From: Gnetum montanum
Lineage: Eukaryota > Streptophyta > Gnetopsida > Gnetales > Gnetaceae
Direction of reading: 5' to 3'
DNA length: 64,000 bases
Assembly: GCA_015680685.1 (NCBI GenBank)
Contig: MNCI01005370.1
Coordinates: forward strand, 145,982 to 209,981
The translations under genes and the position numbers were made by a program. Under the pieces are notes generated by a model. That model saw nothing but the letters and a program-made list of their open reading frames with translations, searched no databases and was not told the DNA's origin. Below, piece by piece: positions 60,301-64,000 of the stretch. How positions within the stretch are numbered: position 1 is the first letter of the stretch; each line of letters begins with the position of its first letter.

Positions 60301-60960
60301 GGTAGGTTATTTGACTATTTTGGGTCATAACTTAGGTTTTCTTGCATACCTCCTAGGTTTCCATGCTAGGCAATGTGGAGGGAGGATTCACTAGCATGAA
60401 ACATGCTATGGGAGGAGAATTGACTTGTTCTAAGATCATTCTAGGCTACCAGGCTATGAGGAAATACTAGGCTTTGAAATATGACTACTAGGTGATTAAT
60501 TCTGATAATTTTCATCTTTCCCCCATTCATCCATGCTAGGGTTAGGAAGCTCAACATGGATGAATTCTCATCTAGCATGGAACTACCAAATCCCAAGGTT
60601 TCACCTAGTTTCAACCAATTTCAACTAGGTTTGGTGAATTTTTAGGGCTACTAGGGGTTCTTGGAGGGGCTCTAAGGCATGTGAGCCTACTTTGGGGGTC
60701 AAACATGGGCTAAATGAGTGTTGGAGTTTAGGAATGGATGTTACCCCCTTTGTTCCATGCTAGGTAGTGTTGCCCCAATATGGAAACCCAAGTTGTCCAG
60801 TTTTGGAAAGGCCTAGCACACTTTTGGGAGCCAAGGATTGGAAATGGTAGGTTTTAGTTACTAAAAATGACTAAAATGTTATTTCTTAGTGGCTTTAGGT
60901 AGTGGGAGGCATGTGTCCACACTAGGCATGGTATCCCCAATGTGAATGCATAGGAGTTAA
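57395..60960. repeat. Diverged tandem repeat block, about 185-bp units, with local inverted repeats
   Basis: About 20 units start with a ttccatgctagg-like word (57399, 57607, 57783, 57973, 58158, 58350, 58540, 58730, 58920, 59094, 59256, 59447 and so on to 60917), spaced mostly 165-210 bases. A and B unit types alternate over part of it, giving a period of about 370-380. Many units hold tccatgctag and, 35-50 bases on, ctagcatgga, its exact reverse complement (clearest at 60531-60585). Non-coding. It occupies the place where element 2 has its opposite-strand gene. Confidence 0.65.
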
Positions 60961-61256
60961 GGTTGAAATATTATTCTAAGTATCAAAAGTAGCCAAAACT
61001 TAGTGTTGATGTAGTATTCAAGTCCAAAGTGAGGGCATATGGTGGGGCCCACCATCCAAAATTTTAAAATTTTGAATTCTTAACCTAAATACCACCAATC
61101 TTAGCATTGAAGAAACTTTCCTCCCCTTTCACCTTAGTGCACTTGGAGTTATGGTGCACTAAATAGGAAACTAGGGTTTATAGGGAAAATTTGTAGGTTA
61201 ATGTTTGATTTTTATGCTTATTTCTAACAAGTTTCAATCATAATCCATATTCTTAA
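60961..61256. other. Non-coding spacer before element 7
   Basis: No ORF, repeat or regulatory signal that I can support. The element 7 LTR begins at 61257. Confidence 0.5.
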
Positions 61257-63138
61257 TGAAACACCACCAATTTTGGGCTCCTACAGTTTAATGGCAGATT
61301 TTTCTAACTGTCAAAGCTTGGGCAAAATTTTTCTAAGTTTGTTGTCACACTATGCAGCATAGACAGTGTAGCACACTTAAAGCCTTGACCTTTTGCAAAA
61401 TTTTTCTAAGTCTACCTGCTATACTCCTCAGCATAACTAACGTAGCACACACTTCCATGGCTAGTCTACAAAAACGTCAAGCTAGAAGTGGGCAAGGGTT
61501 GCTTGGGATGGACCAAATAGTTTGGAAAATTTTCTATCTCCCAGACTATCAAGCTCACTATGCTCTCCAACTTGCCCAACTTGACACATGTCCTGATTTC
61601 TAGTTCACCCAAGCACCAAGCTAGAGTCTGTCAAAGGTTCTTAGGATGGAAGAAATATTTTGGCAAATTTTCTATCTATAGACTATCACGCTTTCCTACG
61701 CTACATAATGTAGCTAGCATAACATAGTTTGCAGGGCCAAATTTTTCCTAAGTGTTGGACAAGGATCTATTAAGCTATCACGACATGGAAGATGCATTTG
61801 GCAATTTTCTGACTTCTGAGGCTGCTATCTTGTTATACCTCAGAGTGTGGTCAGCATGCCACGAAGAAACATTACAAATTTTGGCAAAATTCATCAAAGT
61901 ACTAGTGCTACGTTGTGCAGTGTAGATAGTGTGATGAGTGTAGCAAGTCAAAATCTACAAAAATTTTACTAAGTGTTCATGTTATGCTCTATCATGCTAT
62001 GTAGTGTGGATAGCTTGACATGTGGAAAATGCCTCTGAAATCCTCTAGAAGCTCCTAGAACTCAGCATTGACCTTCATTTTAGCTCTAATGTCCCTCTGA
62101 TGGCCAAGATTAGTAGTTTGACTTACTTTTGCACCTCTTATTAATCCCCAAAATTGTTCCTATGCTTGACCCTACTTGAAAGAGGGGGAAGATGTAGTAC
62201 CGGAGTGTAGACTCCAAGTTGCATTTGTTTTGACATTATTTGTAGGTACATGGTATTCTCTCAGACTCTGGCACATGCAGTCCAGGTGATGTGGTCATAG
62301 TTTGGCATTTTCTAAGTTCCCATTCCTATCATACAAAGTGTAACACTTCGAGCTTAACACTCAGAGTGTAACATTTTGAGTGTAACATGTTAGTGTGACC
62401 TTTCCAGGTCCATTCTACATGGAACCTAGGCCATGTGGTGCCTAGTCTACATCTCACATCAACCCTAGCCCTATAAATACCCTAACAATTAGCATTTTAG
62501 AGGTTGCCAAATCATTTGAGCATTGAGAATTCAAGTACTCCTAGCATCTTCACTACTCCCACACTTGAGCACCTAAGCCTGACACCTTGGCAAGTACTGT
62601 GACACAATCTTCCTTGCACCTACACAACATGATGATCACCAACCCAGTAGGTTTATCCTTTCTTCTAGCTACTAGCACTACATTCATGACATCCTAGAGA
62701 CTATGACCACACCCCTACGCTACTGTTGTGCCTATCTGAATGCTATGTACCAACTTTAAATAGCATTCAATCAAAACTTGTGCTCCCCAATCTTTGGGCG
62801 ATGCATTCATCCACCTTTAAAGTCTAGTTCTATTTTCTTAGTATTTGTTTTAAATTTTTTGGCATTACTCTTGCATTTTATTCTACTGTCGATATGCATT
62901 TGCATATTCACACTATGTTACATTCTTGCTCATTATCCTAGCTCCCACACAAAGCTCACTAAACACTTTGTTTACAAACGGTTATTGTTACACCATGTAA
63001 GTCCCTATCTGATCAACCAAAATTTTTAAGGCACTTTGTTTCCATTTCTCCCAGCATGGCCCTCGAATAGATTCAAGGTTAGGCTATACGCCCATAGACC
63101 TCTCAATGTTCTAGCCACCAATGTTTTCAAACATCACA
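61257..63138 (+). mobile_element. Element 7 5' LTR (plus orientation)
   Basis: Begins tgaaacacca (same start as the element 2 LTR on its own strand) and ends about acatcaca (63138), followed by the PBS. Shares with the reverse complement of the element 2 LTR the block around 62150-62220 (ccccaaaattgttcctatgc; tgaccctact) and the TATA box tataaata at 62472-62479 (ccctagccctataaatacc). Inverted relative to elements 2 and 4. The palindromic GCTA words are degenerate here. Confidence 0.7.
62337..62398 (+). promoter_or_regulatory. Repeated GAGTGTAACAYTT words upstream of element 7 TATA box
   Basis: Four related words (agtgtaacacttcgag, ttaacactcagagtgtaac, attttgagtgtaacatg) in about 60 bases, some 75-135 bases upstream of the TATA box. 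A candidate U3 cis-element array. Confidence 0.4.
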
Positions 63139-63143
63139 GTTTT

Positions 63144-63660
63144 TGGTGCTAGGAGAACCTCATATTCCTTCTATGTGCAAAGGGAAATTCCACATGCTTT
63201 CTGCACCCCCATCACTAGTAGCAAGCTAGCATAGACATAACACCCTTATGGACCTACCACGGTAGTAGTTGGATCATAGGCTAGTGTAGGAGTCATCTAC
63301 ATTCCAATTAGTGCAGATTGGTCCGAGTTTATGGTTCCCTTGGAACCCCGTAGTGCAGAAAGCCCAAATTGTGCCCATTGTGTTAAGCCCAAAGTGTTCT
63401 ATAGAGCATGACAACCTACTGAGTGTAACATTCCCTTAGAGCATGATGAGTGTAATGCTAGAAATAACCATTTTTTCAATGTTTCCAGACTTAGCCATTT
63501 TTGTCCTATTTTCTTTACAGTTTTCAAACTTTTCCATTTTATCTTAAAATTTTCTACACTTAAAATTTTTTTGCAAGTATCTCTTTTTCTCATGTCTTTT
63601 CTACATAATGAGAATGAACCCTGTTAACACCTCAACTATCACCTTAAGCCTAAAGGTGGT
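63144..63660 (+). other. Element 7 primer-binding site region and 5' leader, truncated
   Basis: tggtgctaggagaacctc (63144-63161) is a diverged PBS. The leader to about 63370 matches the element 2 leader in opposite orientation (gtgcagattggtccgagttt; ccttggaacccc). The remaining 290 bases are unassigned. Element 7 coding sequence is not in the window before the next LTR at 63661. Confidence 0.55.
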
Positions 63661-64000
63661 TGTTGGTGACCATTTGGGACGCAACTGCCAACGAGTGTCC
63701 TCGAACAGGATTTAGGTGCCTGCTGGTCTTTGGCAACACCAAGGCCCAGATACCTCCAAATAAACTCAGTAGTTAATGTGAGTATGTGTGTGTGCTGTTG
63801 CGGCATGGGGTTGTGTGAAATGTAACGATTGCGTCGCGTGTAAACTACAAATGACTTACTTTAAAGAGATTCAGCCAACTTTGCCAAGTACTGTGAGTTG
63901 TTGAAAGTTTCCTATTTTATTCAACTGCCTAGTCTATGCGGTCCTTATAATACCTACTTGTAACAAATAAAATTTTGCAAAAACATTTGAGCACAACTCC
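63661..64000 (-). repeat. Third copy of the element 5-type LTR, cut by the window end
   Basis: Begins tgttggtgaccatttgggac and matches 12891 onward and 25474 onward (for example ttgtaacaaataaaattttg, aaaaacatttgagcacaa). It keeps TG at its end and several CpG (gcgtcgcgtg), so it is less decayed. No PBS lies on its left, so it is either the outer end of a 3' LTR whose element continues to the right, or a solo LTR. Confidence 0.75.

Overview
The window looks like a large, repeat-dominated plant nuclear genome. It is A+T-rich, almost every stretch belongs to an old LTR retrotransposon, coding frames are broken mainly by TAG/TGA/TAA codons, and the only non-transposon traces are fragments (an ABCB-transporter-like piece, an F-box-like piece). 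A gymnosperm-sized genome would fit, but nothing here fixes the species. I see no intact host gene, no rRNA or tRNA gene, no CRISPR array and no bacterial feature.

Layout, left to right. 1-2.5 kb: unassigned DNA with an ABCB-like nucleotide-binding-domain fragment. 2.5-9.1 kb: element 1, a minus-strand Ty3/gypsy copy cut off after gag-protease, with its 5' LTR on the right. 9.1-12.4 kb: A+T-rich non-coding DNA, perhaps an LTR. 12.4-12.9 kb and 28.7-30.7 kb: two halves of element 6 (plus-strand Ty3/gypsy), split by element 5 (12.89-28.71 kb, minus strand, LTRs of about 3.25 kb). Element 5 also holds a host-gene-like segment and an inverted LTR with an assembly gap. 30.7-33.2 kb: a decayed coiled-coil ORF followed by a plus-strand LTR. 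33.2-34.6 kb and 53.1-61 kb: element 4 (minus strand), split in its 3' UTR by element 2 (34.605-53.089 kb, minus strand, LTRs of about 1.95 kb, flanking TSD-like tcatt/tgatt). 61.26 kb to the end: element 7 in plus orientation, then a third copy of the element 5 LTR running off the window.

Elements 1, 2, 4 and 7 form one Tat/Ogre-like group. In element 4 the order is RT, RNase H, second (archaeal-type) RNase H, integrase. Element 2 has lost the end of the first RNase H and all of the second. Element 5 is a different lineage whose extra RNase H lies between protease and RT.

The most interesting structure is in element 2. Between protease (minus) and RT (minus) lies a 5-kb transcription-unit-like segment on the opposite strand. 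It has a TATA box, a well-placed ATG, several GTAAGT donors with matching acceptors, and an acidic repeat exon. It is bracketed by copies of a short motif with self-complementary arms (TAGTTTAAGGTC ... GACC). The same motif recurs after integrase as a 30-bp tandem array, and sits at equivalent places in elements 1 and 4. LTR differences are nearly all transitions, as expected from decay of methylated C.
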